A stretch of 64,000 nt of DNA from positions 62,001 to 126,000 of the forward strand of contig NZ_JADPRZ010000005.1 in NCBI RefSeq assembly GCF_017347095.1, given 5' to 3'. The DNA is from Sporosarcina sp. E16_8. Lineage in GTDB: Bacteria; Bacillota; Bacilli; Bacillales_A; Planococcaceae. Position numbers and translations under genes: made by a program. Below the pieces are notes generated by a model. That model had not been told where the DNA came from. It searched no databases and worked only from the letters and a program-made list of their open reading frames with translations. Positions 44,297-52,438 of the stretch are shown here, piece by piece; the stretch's first letter is position 1, and every line of letters starts with the position of its first letter.

Positions 44297-44731
44297 CAAT
44301 AGCCACCCCCTTTCTGTTGTCGATCGATATATTTTTTGATGTTTTCTTCTGAAGTAGACCCAATGGTCTCTAGATAATAGCTGCCATTCCATAAACGGCC
44401 TTTCCAGCATTTTTTTCAATTCGGGATATTCCACAAATAGCTTTCGAGCTGAAATCCCTTTTAACATTTTCGCCATGTAACAAGGAGCAATTTTTGGATG
44501 TCCTGAGACAAACACATGGACGTGGTCTTGTTCTCCCACTTCGATTTTGTGTAGAATAAAGTCTTTATCTTTCGCGAAGTCATGACAGACTTCTTTTAGC
44601 CTTTCTTCAATTTTTGTCGTTAAAAAAGGATGACGATATTTCACAGACCATACTAAGTGATAATTGACGTTATATACGCAGGTTCTCGCGTGAACTAAGT
44701 GTTGTTTTCTTATACGCATAGCATACCGCAT
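44296..44731 (-). pseudogene. tnpA: Y1 transposase TnpA, frameshifted at an A7 run
   Basis: The first 107 codons give a normal HUH-superfamily transposase (VYNVNYHLVWSVKYRHPFL, and DHVHVFVSG with the HUH pair His70, His72). At seven A residues (44410-44416 on the plus strand as T7) the frame shifts. The next frame then reads the correct tail CWKGRLWNGSYYLETIGSTS followed by NIKKYIDRQQKGGGY, which contains the catalytic tyrosine. In frame zero the protein instead fuses to tnpB as one 510-residue ORF and loses the tyrosine. Slippage at A7 could restore TnpA. Confidence 0.85.
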
Positions 44732-44841
44732 TTAACCCATTATTCACACTACTTAACGATAGAGTTCAATACATATAGTTCGAGACCTTGCGATTCATCT
44801 CCCCAATGAATTAGGGAGGATTCTCGCAAATTAACCTAAAA

Positions 44842-45147
44842 AGTACAAACCAACCGCTATTGGTTGTTGCGAGTGGAAGCAATCGTATTGATGAGAAATT
44901 AATTGCTCAAAGACTAAATGATAAACTAGGTAAAGCCGATGCTGATTTTGTCCGCGAATCCACAGGATTTGTTATTGGCGGGGTTCCTCCATTAGGGCAT
45001 AAAAACCCTGTGCTAACTTTAATTGACGAAGATCTTTTCCAGTATGAAACAATCTGGGCTGCTGCTGGGCATCCCAAATCCGTGTTTCAATTAACACCTG
45101 ATGAATTGGAAAAAATGACAAAGGGACAAGTGGTCCCTGTTATATAA
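44842..45147 (+). pseudogene. 3' part of the split YbaK/EbsC-type gene
   Basis: In the phase that continues Lys55, the sequence reads STNQPLLVVASGSNRIDEKL and goes on to GFVIGGVPPLGHKNPVLTLI and FELTPDEL-like VFQLTPDELEKMTKG. The GGVPPLGH motif is the YbaK/ProX substrate-pocket signature. About 101 codons remain to the stop. It lacks its own start and is separated from the first half by the IS element. Confidence 0.88.
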
Positions 45148-45163
45148 TGTTTGATAATTACAC

Positions 45164-45204
45164 AAAACCCGATTCTTCCTGCAATAGGTAGAAGTCGGGT
45201 TTTT
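45164..45204. terminator. Terminator after the ybaK remnant
   Basis: AAAACCCGA and TCGGGTTTT form the stem, extended by TTCTTCC / GGTAGAA, with a T run on the plus strand. It also faces the converging rnz gene. Confidence 0.8.
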
Positions 45205-45272
45205 GCTTACATATTTTGACGAAAACACTGCTATACCGGTCGAAGAGGACCCTTATCACCCCGACTACATGT

Positions 45273-46211
45273 TTAGTACCGAATAACTTCGCCATTTTTC
45301 CATTCGAACCGTGAGAAGTCTTCCGCGATATGAAGTGCAGGGAAAATGGCTTCCCCTTGTTTCTGCAATTGCGCCACGTCGCTGGGCATGAAACGGGCAC
45401 TAATATGATTGGCAATTAGCGTTTTCGCTCCTGCTTCTAGAGCTACCCGTGCTGCGTCACCGATTGTTGAATGGCCATATTCTTTCGCCAGATTTCCCGT
45501 CTCTATATCGAACGTAGCCTCGTGAACGAGAATATCCACGTCTTGCGCCAGTTCAACAGCAGCGGAACAATAATTGGTATCGCCTAGAATAGCAATCGTA
45601 AATCCTTCTTGCGGTTCCCCAGTGACGTCCGAACTGACTACAACTCGCCCGTCCTCTAATACCACATCTTCTCCGCTCTTCAACTGTTTCAGTAGCGGAC
45701 CATTTGGTACACCCGCTTCTTTCGCCTTTGCAATGAGTAATTTTCCAGGGAGTGGCTTTTGCTCAATCCGATATCCTAAAGACGGGATAATATGCTGTAA
45801 ACTTTTCGCGGTTACACGGTAATCGGCATCTTCAAAAACAACGCCTTCCCCGATTTCATGAACAATTAGCTCATAGTTTAAATGCGTGTTGGTCACGCGC
45901 AACGTTGTCTTCAGCCATTCATCCAATCCGGAAGGCCCGTATATGTCAAGTCGCTCCTCACCACCAAGGAATGATCGCGAGCCAATCAATCCAGGCAATC
46001 CGAAAATATGATCGCCATGCAGATGCGTGATAAATATCTTGGCGATCTTCCGTGGTTTTAGCGTTGTATGTAATAGCTGATGTTGCGTCGCTTCCCCACA
46101 ATCAAACAGCCAGTAACCTTCTCCTTCAGCCGACAAATTCAAGATGACGGCTGACGTATTACGCATTTTGGACGGCATACCCGCACCTGTCCCCAAAAAA
46201 TGTAGTTCCAT
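45273..46211 (-). CDS. rnz: Ribonuclease Z
   Basis: A 312-residue metallo-beta-lactamase-fold tRNA 3'-processing endonuclease. The zinc motif is ITHLHGDHIFGLPGL (HxHxDH), with further ligands in VHEATFD, EYGHSTIGDAARVA and LIANHIS. The short exosite typical of bacterial RNase Z (around PLPGKLLIAKAKEAGVPNGP) is present. The length is close to B. subtilis YqjK/Rnz (307). The ATG follows AAAGGTGGATATCCGTT. In B. subtilis rnz lies near yqjH, as here. Confidence 0.96.
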   Translation of the reverse strand: MELHFLGTGAGMPSKMRNTSAVILNLSAEGEGYWLFDCGEATQHQLLHTTLKPRKIAKIFITHLHGDHIFGLPGLIGSRSFLGGEERLDIYGPSGLDEWLKTTLRVTNTHLNYELIVHEIGEGVVFEDADYRVTAKSLQHIIPSLGYRIEQKPLPGKLLIAKAKEAGVPNGPLLKQLKSGEDVVLEDGRVVVSSDVTGEPQEGFTIAILGDTNYCSAAVELAQDVDILVHEATFDIETGNLAKEYGHSTIGDAARVALEAGAKTLIANHISARFMPSDVAQLQKQGEAIFPALHIAEDFSRFEWKNGEVIRY

Positions 46212-46227
46212 AACGGATATCCACCTT

Positions 46228-47412
46228 TCATTTCATGCCCCGCTTCACTGTTCCGGGACCGAATTTTTGTTCCAACTGCAAAAGCAAAGTATCCATTGTC
46301 TCTTCTTTTACATGTTTTTCAAAATTAAAAATCGATAGCTGTTCATGTAATTCATCCATCATAACCACATTTGAAACGGTAATACCAAGAAGTCGAATTG
46401 GTTCGCCATCCCAATGCCTTGTAAACAAATCTGCAGCTTCTTTGTATATATCTTGTTCTTTATAAAGCGGATTAAGGACCGTTCGGCTACGCGTATGATT
46501 ACGCCAGTCGGCTGTACGTATCTGAATCATAACGACTGTACCGGCTAATTGTCTATTATCAAGACGGTTCGCTACTTTAGACGCCAGCCATTTGAAAACC
46601 TTCAGGCATTCATCCAAATCAGTTTCATCTACTGGTAATGTCGTTGAGCTGCCGAAACTTTTTCGTTCGTCAGCAGCTTCAGGGTCTACAAGACGGTAGT
46701 CAATACCATTTGCACGTTGGTGTAGACTGATGCCGTGTTTCCCAAAAGACGATTTGATGGTGATTTCATCTAATCTTGCCAAATCCCCGATTGTGTAAAT
46801 GCCCAACCCATTCATCTTTTTCTCTGTACTCTTCCCAATTCCGTGCATTTCAATAACTGGAAGCGGCCACAAAATTGATTCAATTTCCCGCTTCCGTAAA
46901 ATCGTTATACCCATAGGCTTTTTCATATCTGAGGCAGTCTTTGCGAGAAACTTATTCGGCGCAATTCCAATTGAACAAGGTAGGTCGAGTTCCTGTAATA
47001 GGCGTTGTTGCATAGAGGATGCAATATTGACAGCATTGGTTAATCCACCAATCGCAGTAATATCGATGTACGCCTCATCAATTGACACCGGTTCTACAAG
47101 GTCTGTATAGGTTCGGAGCAAGTCAAAAACCGCAGACGACGCGATTCGATACTTTTCGAAGTCAGGCGGGACAATTACTAGTCCCGGACATAGCCGTTTC
47201 GCTTCGCCGACGGTCATCGTCGTGTAAATGCCAAGCGCTCTCGCTTCATATGAACACGTCACAAGTATGCCTTTGCGTGCTTTGGGATTACCCGCAACCG
47301 CCATTGGGATTCCTTTCAAAGAAGGGTCATGTGCTTGTTCAACGGATGCGAAAAAACTATTCATATCAAGATGTAGAATGACCTTTGCTTGCGATTCACT
47401 AAACGTTGTCAC
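46228..47412 (-). CDS. dinB: DNA polymerase IV (Y-family, YqjH-like)
   Basis: A 394-residue translesion polymerase. The start is GTG at 47412 after GGGAAGGGAATGTGTC. Active-site acids: HLDMNSFFASVEQAHDPSLKG (Asp) and SIDEAYIDITA (Asp-Glu). The thumb helix-hairpin-helix is MHGIGKSTEKKMNGLGIYTIGD and the little-finger domain follows. A C-terminal beta-clamp-binding motif is likely in the QLSIFNF stretch. It copies past damaged DNA with low fidelity. It abuts rnz (16-base gap). Confidence 0.95.
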   Translation of the reverse strand: MTTFSESQAKVILHLDMNSFFASVEQAHDPSLKGIPMAVAGNPKARKGILVTCSYEARALGIYTTMTVGEAKRLCPGLVIVPPDFEKYRIASSAVFDLLRTYTDLVEPVSIDEAYIDITAIGGLTNAVNIASSMQQRLLQELDLPCSIGIAPNKFLAKTASDMKKPMGITILRKREIESILWPLPVIEMHGIGKSTEKKMNGLGIYTIGDLARLDEITIKSSFGKHGISLHQRANGIDYRLVDPEAADERKSFGSSTTLPVDETDLDECLKVFKWLASKVANRLDNRQLAGTVVMIQIRTADWRNHTRSRTVLNPLYKEQDIYKEAADLFTRHWDGEPIRLLGITVSNVVMMDELHEQLSIFNFEKHVKEETMDTLLLQLEQKFGPGTVKRGMK

Positions 47413-47545
47413 GACACATTCCCTTCCCTCATTTTATTTCTCTAATGTTGAAAAAAATGCCATTGAATTTGCTAAGCCAAAAGACGCCTTCACTTAGGTT
47501 ATTTTAGTTATTCATATGATCAATATAGTTAATTATAACATGCAA

Positions 47546-47577
47546 AAACCGGACAGATGACGCTGCCCGGCTTACAG
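47546..47577 (-). terminator. Terminator after the CheW-domain gene
   Basis: CCGGGCAG and CTGTCCGG (one mismatch) fold around CGTCAT and are followed by TTTTTGC on the minus strand. Confidence 0.7.
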
Positions 47578-48054
47578 TTAACTTTCTTGAGCTAGTTGTG
47601 CTTCCACGTACTCGCCGATTTTATCCATCCCAGCAAGCGTTTGGGATAAAATAAGCGGATCGACAACAGTTATCATTCGGTTTTCTAAATTAGCGACTGT
47701 CGTGAAATAAGGTGTTCTTGAGTATGCCATAAGTCCCGATGAAGTTAAAGTACTTTCAGGGATATCAAGAATTTCTTTCGCATCCAGAACGAGAAGTCCG
47801 ATGTATAAACTGCCAGTTTGGACTACCACAACACGTGCATCTTCATATCCTTTTGCAGTTTTACCATAAAGAATCTGTTCAAAATCCAGAATTGGAACAA
47901 GTTCCCCTCGAATCCGCATTAGTCCGAGCATATAGTCGGGGAGATGTGGTATCGGGTTTACTTGTTCGAGACGCTCGATTGACACGACATTATCAACAGC
48001 AATCGCGTATTCCTCGTTACCACACTGGACAATAACTGCTTTCAAATCACTCAT
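47578..48054 (-). CDS. CheW-domain protein
   Basis: A 158-residue stand-alone CheW-like domain: IVQCGNEEYAIAVDNVVSIE, PHLPDYMLGLMRIRGELVPI (the conserved NLRG-type segment), and LVLDAKEILDIPESTLTSSG. CheW couples chemoreceptors to CheA, but isolated copies outside che operons are common in Planococcaceae and could be a second CheW or CheV-like adaptor. Its ATG follows AAAGGCGGGGTATAGA. It lies 16 bases after the M20 peptidase gene, probably co-transcribed, with no evident functional link. Confidence 0.9.
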   Translation of the reverse strand: MSDLKAVIVQCGNEEYAIAVDNVVSIERLEQVNPIPHLPDYMLGLMRIRGELVPILDFEQILYGKTAKGYEDARVVVVQTGSLYIGLLVLDAKEILDIPESTLTSSGLMAYSRTPYFTTVANLENRMITVVDPLILSQTLAGMDKIGEYVEAQLAQES

Positions 48055-48069
48055 TCTATACCCCGCCTT

Positions 48070-49191
48070 TTACTTATTCGCTGTTACATGTACGATTTCA
48101 AGCAAGAGTTCTGTCAGCTTGTTCAACTCTTCAACAGGCATCCGTTCATTTTTCGTGTGAATTTCTTCGTAACCGACAGCTAATGTAACTGTCGGGATAC
48201 CTGCGCCGTTGAATACATTACCGTCACTTCCACCGCCGCTAGTCATTAGCTCTGGCGTCAGTCCGATATTCTTGATAGCTTTCATCGCTGTTTGCACGAC
48301 TTCTGCGTCTTCTTCGAAACTAAATCCAGGATACATAAGCTGAACTTCTGTTTCAGCTGTTCCACCCATTAGTTCAGCAGTCCGCTCAAATGTACGAATC
48401 ATATGTTCAGTTTGTTCATTCAGCTTTTCTTGATTGATAGATCTTGCTTCCGCTAAAATACGCACTTCATCACAAACAATATTCGTTGCTTGTCCACCTT
48501 CAAAGCGTCCGATATTAGCAGTTGTTTCTGAGTCAATGCGACCCAGTGACATTGCAGCAATCGATTTCGCTGCTATATTGATGGCAGAAACTCCTTTTTC
48601 AGGTGCAACGCCAGCATGTGCTGTTTTGCCATGGATTGTCGTCCATAATTTCGCCTGGAATGGTGCAGCAGTTACGATGCCGCCCACTTTTTGGTCACTG
48701 TCGACTGCATAGCCATATTTCGCTGTAATCAATGTCGAATCCATCTCTTTCGCGCCGACTAGGCCACTTTCTTCGCCAGCTGTAATAATGAACTGAATAT
48801 CGCCATGCGCCTTTCCGCTTTCTTTCAATGTACGTGCCATTTCAAAGAGGGCCGCAATCCCCGCTTTATCATCTGCGCCAAGAATTGTCGTGCCGTCAGA
48901 ATAGACATATCCATCTTCACGTAATTCAGGTTTAATACGTTGACCAGGTACGACAGTATCCATATGACATGTGAAATAAATCGGATCGATGCCCACAGCA
49001 GTCCCTTTTAGCGTCGCAATTAAGTTGCCTGCACCATGGCCAGTCCGATCGTCAGAATCATCTTCCTCAACGTCAAAACCGAGTGCTTCCATTTTTAGTG
49101 TTAAAACATCGGCAATCGCGCGCTCGTTTTTCGTTTCAGAATCAATTTGTACAAGTTCAAAAAATTCTTCAAGCAGTCTTTGTTTATTCAT
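48070..49191 (-). CDS. M20-family peptidase (YqjE / PepT-like)
   Basis: A 373-residue di-zinc aminopeptidase-type enzyme. Zinc and catalytic residues: FTCHMDTVVPG (His-x-Asp), TILGADDKAGIAALFE (bridging Asp), FIITAGEESGLVGAKEM (Glu-Glu), YAVDSDQKVG, and a late His in YEEIHTKNERMPVEEL. The dimerisation lid domain lies at about 180-290. Homologues include B. subtilis YqjE and tripeptidase T. The ATG follows AAGGGGATGCTTTAA. It lies 17 bases from yqjD, in the same order as in B. subtilis. Confidence 0.93.
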   Translation of the reverse strand: MNKQRLLEEFFELVQIDSETKNERAIADVLTLKMEALGFDVEEDDSDDRTGHGAGNLIATLKGTAVGIDPIYFTCHMDTVVPGQRIKPELREDGYVYSDGTTILGADDKAGIAALFEMARTLKESGKAHGDIQFIITAGEESGLVGAKEMDSTLITAKYGYAVDSDQKVGGIVTAAPFQAKLWTTIHGKTAHAGVAPEKGVSAINIAAKSIAAMSLGRIDSETTANIGRFEGGQATNIVCDEVRILAEARSINQEKLNEQTEHMIRTFERTAELMGGTAETEVQLMYPGFSFEEDAEVVQTAMKAIKNIGLTPELMTSGGGSDGNVFNGAGIPTVTLAVGYEEIHTKNERMPVEELNKLTELLLEIVHVTANK

Positions 49192-49208
49192 TTAAAGCAT
49201 CCCCTTAA

Positions 49209-50756
49209 TTATAACGGCATATTACCGTGTTTCTTCTTCGGTCTAGTTTCTTGCTTGTTGCGCATCATGTCAAGTGCTTGCAATAGTTTAATACGTGTTT
49301 CACGCGGATCAATAACGTCATCGACCATGCCGTGTGATGCCGCAACGTAAGGATTTGAGAATTTCTCTCGGTACTCCTCGATTTTTTCTGCACGCATTGC
49401 TTCCGGATCATCGCTATTGGCAATTTCTCTGGCAAAGATGATATTTGCAGCGCCTTGCGCACCCATAACTGCAATTTCAGCATTTGGCCAAGCATAGACA
49501 ATATCCGCTCCGATTGATTTGGAGTTCAGTGCAACATATGCACCGCCAAATGCCTTTCGAAGGATAACCGTTATTTTTGGCACAGTTGCTTCCGAATAAG
49601 CATACAAAATTTTTGCACCGTGGCGAATTATACCACCATGCTCTTGTTTAATACCTGGGAAGAACCCAGTCACATCTTCAAACGTAATGATTGGAATATT
49701 GAAAGAGTCGCAGAATCGGATGAAACGTGCAATTTTATCGGATGAATCAATATCTAGCCCGCCTGCCATAACTTTCGGCTGGTTACAAACAAGGCCGACC
49801 GGTTCCCCTTTCATACGGGCCAATCCGACGACAGCATTTCTTGCAAATTCAGCTTGAACCTCCATGAATGAGTCCGTGTCGACGACTTGTTCGATGACCC
49901 TCCGTATGTCATATGGACGAATTGTTTCATATGGCACGACGTCCGCTAAATTTGTACGGTAATCATCTGCTTCATCATAAGCCGCAACTGGCGGTTTTTC
50001 GTTATTATTTTGCGGTAAATAAGCTAGTAATTTCCGGACATTTTCGAGAACAGTCTTCTCATCTTTACCACGGAAATGAGCATTCCCACTAATCGAGTTA
50101 TGTACTTTCGAACCGCCAAGATCTTCTGACGATATCTTCTCTCCAGTAACCGTCTCAATTACTTTCGGTCCTGTGATGAACATCTGGCTCGTTTCATCCG
50201 TCATAAATACAAAGTCTGTAATGGCTGGCGAATAAACTGCGCCGCCTGCACAAGGCCCGAGAATGACCGATATTTGCGGAATAACACCAGAGTAGATAGC
50301 GTTACGATAGAAAATTTCACCATAGCCGTCAAGTGAAACGACACCTTCTTGAATCCGTGCGCCGCCCGAATCATTCAATCCGATGAATGGTGCGCCATTT
50401 TTAGCAGCGAGATCCATGACATTGGCGATCTTCATTGCATGCATTTCCCCTAGCGCTCCTCCGAAAACAGTGAAATCTTGTGAGAATAAATAAATCGGCC
50501 TGCCGTTAATTTTTCCGTAGCCTGTCACCACACCGTCCCCGGGGCCTACCTGCTTGTCCATACCAAAATCACGAGTACGGTGAACAACAAACGGATTTAA
50601 TTCAACAAATGAGTTCGGATCTAGCAGTAGGTCAATTCGTTCTCTTGCTGTCAATTTTCCTTTTTCATGCTGTTTAGCAATTCGCTCGTCTCCGCCACCA
50701 AGTTCGATTACTCTTTTTCTATCATACAATTCATTAATTTTATCATAGATATCCAT
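49209..50756 (-). CDS. Acyl-CoA carboxylase carboxyltransferase subunit (YqjD / MmdA-like)
   Basis: About 515 residues from ATG at 50756, after AAAGGGGACTGACAAA. The longer frame overlaps the upstream epimerase. The crotonase-fold carboxyltransferase shows FLFSQDFTVFGGALGEMHA-like YLFSQDFTVFGGALGEMHAM, LNDSGGARIQEGV, GPCAGGAVYSPAITDF and RKAFGGAYVALNSK with GQGAAN-like MGAQGAANII. These bind acyl-CoA and biotin-carboxyl. With the methylmalonyl-CoA epimerase upstream it fits propionyl/methylmalonyl-CoA metabolism. A biotin carrier is not encoded nearby. Confidence 0.93.
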   Translation of the reverse strand: MDIYDKINELYDRKRVIELGGGDERIAKQHEKGKLTARERIDLLLDPNSFVELNPFVVHRTRDFGMDKQVGPGDGVVTGYGKINGRPIYLFSQDFTVFGGALGEMHAMKIANVMDLAAKNGAPFIGLNDSGGARIQEGVVSLDGYGEIFYRNAIYSGVIPQISVILGPCAGGAVYSPAITDFVFMTDETSQMFITGPKVIETVTGEKISSEDLGGSKVHNSISGNAHFRGKDEKTVLENVRKLLAYLPQNNNEKPPVAAYDEADDYRTNLADVVPYETIRPYDIRRVIEQVVDTDSFMEVQAEFARNAVVGLARMKGEPVGLVCNQPKVMAGGLDIDSSDKIARFIRFCDSFNIPIITFEDVTGFFPGIKQEHGGIIRHGAKILYAYSEATVPKITVILRKAFGGAYVALNSKSIGADIVYAWPNAEIAVMGAQGAANIIFAREIANSDDPEAMRAEKIEEYREKFSNPYVAASHGMVDDVIDPRETRIKLLQALDMMRNKQETRPKKKHGNMPL

Positions 50757-50760
50757 TTTG

Positions 50761-51171
50761 TCAGTCCCCTTTGCCGCTTTTATCACATAGCTCATACAAA
50801 ACACCGAATGATGATTTAGGATGGAGGAACGCCACTTCTGCTCCGCCAGCACCCGGTTTCGGTTCTTCTTGCAGTAATTGAACACCTTTTTCTCGCAGTT
50901 CAGCCATCCTTGAACGAATATCGGTCACGCCGAATGCGATATGATGAACACCTTCGCCACGTTTTTCGATAAATTTTGCAATTGGTCCATCTTCCCCCAG
51001 TGGTTCCAATAGCTCAAGCTTAATATTGCCAGCGTCAATGAACGCGACACGCACGTTCTGACTAGCGACTTCTTCAACTGCTAAAAGCGTTAGCCCGAGC
51101 GTATGTATGTAATAGTCTAGTGATACATCGATACTTTTCACAGCAATTCCAACGTGGTCTACTTTTCGCAT
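50761..51171 (-). CDS. mce: Methylmalonyl-CoA epimerase (YqjC)
   Basis: About 136 residues from ATG at 51171, after GGGGAGGGGAATTGGT. A VOC-fold metal-dependent enzyme that interconverts (2R)- and (2S)-methylmalonyl-CoA. The paired modules begin KVDHVGIAVKSIDVSLDYYI and HHIAFGVTDIRSRMAELREK, with metal ligands His (DHVGI), His (HHIAF) and Glu (VLYELCDK). The stop is four bases before the carboxyltransferase ATG, so the two are one operon, as yqjC-yqjD in B. subtilis. Confidence 0.94.
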   Translation of the reverse strand: MRKVDHVGIAVKSIDVSLDYYIHTLGLTLLAVEEVASQNVRVAFIDAGNIKLELLEPLGEDGPIAKFIEKRGEGVHHIAFGVTDIRSRMAELREKGVQLLQEEPKPGAGGAEVAFLHPKSSFGVLYELCDKSGKGD

Positions 51172-51223
51172 ACCAATTCCCCTCCCCCTATTGTACATTT
51201 TACCTCATTAAAACGACTATATG

Positions 51224-51251
51224 TTGTGATATTCATAAATTCTGTTAAAAT
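51224..51251 (+). promoter_or_regulatory. Possible promoter for prli42
   Basis: TTGTGA (51224) and TAAAAT (51246-51251) are 16 bases apart, 30 bases before the prli42 start. Confidence 0.5.
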
Positions 51252-51281
51252 AGAACTATTAAGCTTAAGGAGTTTTGACTA

Positions 51282-51377
51282 ATGAGCAACCCTAAAGTAC
51301 AAAAAGTTATCGTTTTAGTAATGGTTGGCGCAATGCTTGCTTCAAGTGTTATGTTCGGTCTTAGCATGATTATGTAA
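51282..51377 (+). CDS. prli42: Stressosome-associated miniprotein Prli42
   Basis: A 31-residue protein: MSNPKVQKVIVLVMVGAMLA then SSVMFGLSMIM. A short basic cytoplasmic N-terminus (KVQK) is followed by a single helix. This is the pattern of Prli42, described in Listeria as a membrane tether for the stressosome protein RsbR and conserved in Firmicutes. The ribosome site TTAAGGAG lies eight bases before the ATG. It has its own terminator and is divergent from mce. Too short for usual gene-length cut-offs. Confidence 0.9.
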   Translation: MSNPKVQKVIVLVMVGAMLASSVMFGLSMIM

Positions 51378-51381
51378 AAAC

Positions 51382-51426
51382 AAAAAACAGTCCGTATGTG
51401 CATCTAGCACGTACGGACTGTTTTTT
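51382..51426. terminator. Bidirectional terminator between prli42 and the bacilliredoxin gene
   Basis: AAAAAACAGTCCGTA and TACGGACTGTTTTTT pair around a loop containing TGCATCTAGCA. Confidence 0.93.
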
Positions 51427-51445
51427 CACTTTATAGTTTTTCTTT

Positions 51446-51886
51446 TTACAGCTCTTCGCAATATTCCTCGAACTGGCTTTGTAGGTTTGTCACAACGGAC
51501 ATTGGATCATGCCCTTCGATTTCATATCGACCAACTTCAGCTACCATCTTGCCATCTTTCAATAGTACGAATGATGGTGATGAAGGCAGATGATCTTCTC
51601 CGAAAAGCATACGTGCTTGTGCAGTTGCTTCTTTGTCTTGACCTGCGAACACAGTTACTAAGTGATCCGGTCGTTTGTCATAATGCACTGCATGTGCAGC
51701 CGCTGGGCGTGCGATACCGCCTGCACAACCACAAACTGAGTTAACCATAACAAGTGTAGTACCTGAACGTTTAAAAGCATCCTCAACGAGCTCAGGCGTA
51801 GTCAGTTGCTCATATCCACTAGCTTCCATCTCCGAACGTGCTGTTTTAAGGATATCATTCATATAAAGATCAAAATTCATATTCAT
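51446..51886 (-). CDS. brxB: Bacilliredoxin, BrxB/YqiW-like
   Basis: A 146-residue thioredoxin-fold protein with the bacilliredoxin CGC motif ([15 protein letters not shown]). BrxA and BrxB remove bacillithiol from S-bacillithiolated proteins after oxidative stress. The name BrxB is chosen because this copy lies beside yqjC-like mce, as yqiW does in B. subtilis. A second paralogue lies at 54085. The ATG follows GAGGGGTTTGATTATAC. The stop is followed by the shared terminator with prli42. Confidence 0.9.
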   Translation of the reverse strand: MNMNFDLYMNDILKTARSEMEASGYEQLTTPELVEDAFKRSGTTLVMVNSVCGCAGGIARPAAAHAVHYDKRPDHLVTVFAGQDKEATAQARMLFGEDHLPSSPSFVLLKDGKMVAEVGRYEIEGHDPMSVVTNLQSQFEEYCEEL

Positions 51887-52047
51887 GTATAATCAAACCC
51901 CTCTCTATTTACTTCTATATCATAGCAGGACAGGGAGTTTCCTGCAAAAAATCGATTTCGAAATAAATAATAACTTAGAACGAAACCTTTTCCTGTTTCT
52001 TTCGTAAAACTACTAACGACTAATTATTCGAAAAGGAGGGACAAGAA

Positions 52048-52308
52048 GTGATGGAATTCTGGGTCATCGGTTCGGTATTGGTGATTTACTTTCTTATTAT
52101 GATTCCAATTCAATATAACAATATTGCAGTAACAAAAAAAGAGTTAAAAGAGTCTGGTTTGACGCATAATGAGACCTATGAAGAAATGAGTTTTGAGCAA
52201 CAACAGTTACAACTTAATCTGCAAGGCAATCTCTTTAATTTACCGGCCACATTAATTGCACAATTTATTTATTTCTTGCGTCACCGAGGCAACAAAGAGG
52301 TTAAATAG
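52048..52308 (+). CDS. DUF3949 membrane protein
   Basis: An 86-residue protein with one N-terminal helix (FWVIGSVLVIYFLIMIPIQY) and an amphipathic polar tail (KKELKESGLTHNETYEEMSF, EQQQLQLNLQGNLFNLPATL) matching DUF3949 as I recall it. Function unknown. The start is GTG at 52048 or ATG at 52051. AAGGAGGGACAAGAA suits either. It stands alone and is followed by a 20-bp perfect hairpin. Confidence 0.75.
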   Translation: MMEFWVIGSVLVIYFLIMIPIQYNNIAVTKKELKESGLTHNETYEEMSFEQQQLQLNLQGNLFNLPATLIAQFIYFLRHRGNKEVK

Positions 52309-52322
52309 GCTGTTGATAATTT

Positions 52323-52371
52323 GAACAAGGGAATCCTACCTCAATTTCATCGAGGTAGGATTCCCTTGTTC
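52323..52371. terminator. 20-bp perfect hairpin after the DUF3949 gene
   Basis: GAACAAGGGAATCCTACCTC pairs fully with GAGGTAGGATTCCCTTGTTC around a 9-base loop, 15 bases after the stop. There is no long T tract on either side, so strong termination is not certain. Confidence 0.7.
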
Positions 52372-52438
52372 ACTGTATGTTTGATCTGTAATTCGTCAGT
52401 TCGAACCCAATATCAATAAAAAAACACCCCGGGCATGG

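Larger units (their letters stand above)
43028..44841 (-). mobile_element. IS200/IS605-family element (tnpA-tnpB)
   Basis: About 1814 bp carrying a frameshifted Y1 transposase and a complete TnpB. There are no terminal inverted repeats and no clear target duplication, as expected for this family. A left-end hairpin TCCC...GGGGA occurs at 44780-44820. The ends were placed where the interrupted ybaK frame rejoins (AAA at 43027 to AGT at 44842); ends could shift by 2-3 bases because of the shared AAA(G)T sequence. On the minus strand the left flank ends TTTGTACT. Confidence 0.88.

Noticed and set aside
43199-44731. A single 510-residue TnpA-TnpB fusion protein
   Set aside because: The continuous frame exists, but the correct TnpA tail with the catalytic tyrosine lies in the next frame and the TGATG overlap marks two ancestral genes. 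A frameshift is the better reading.
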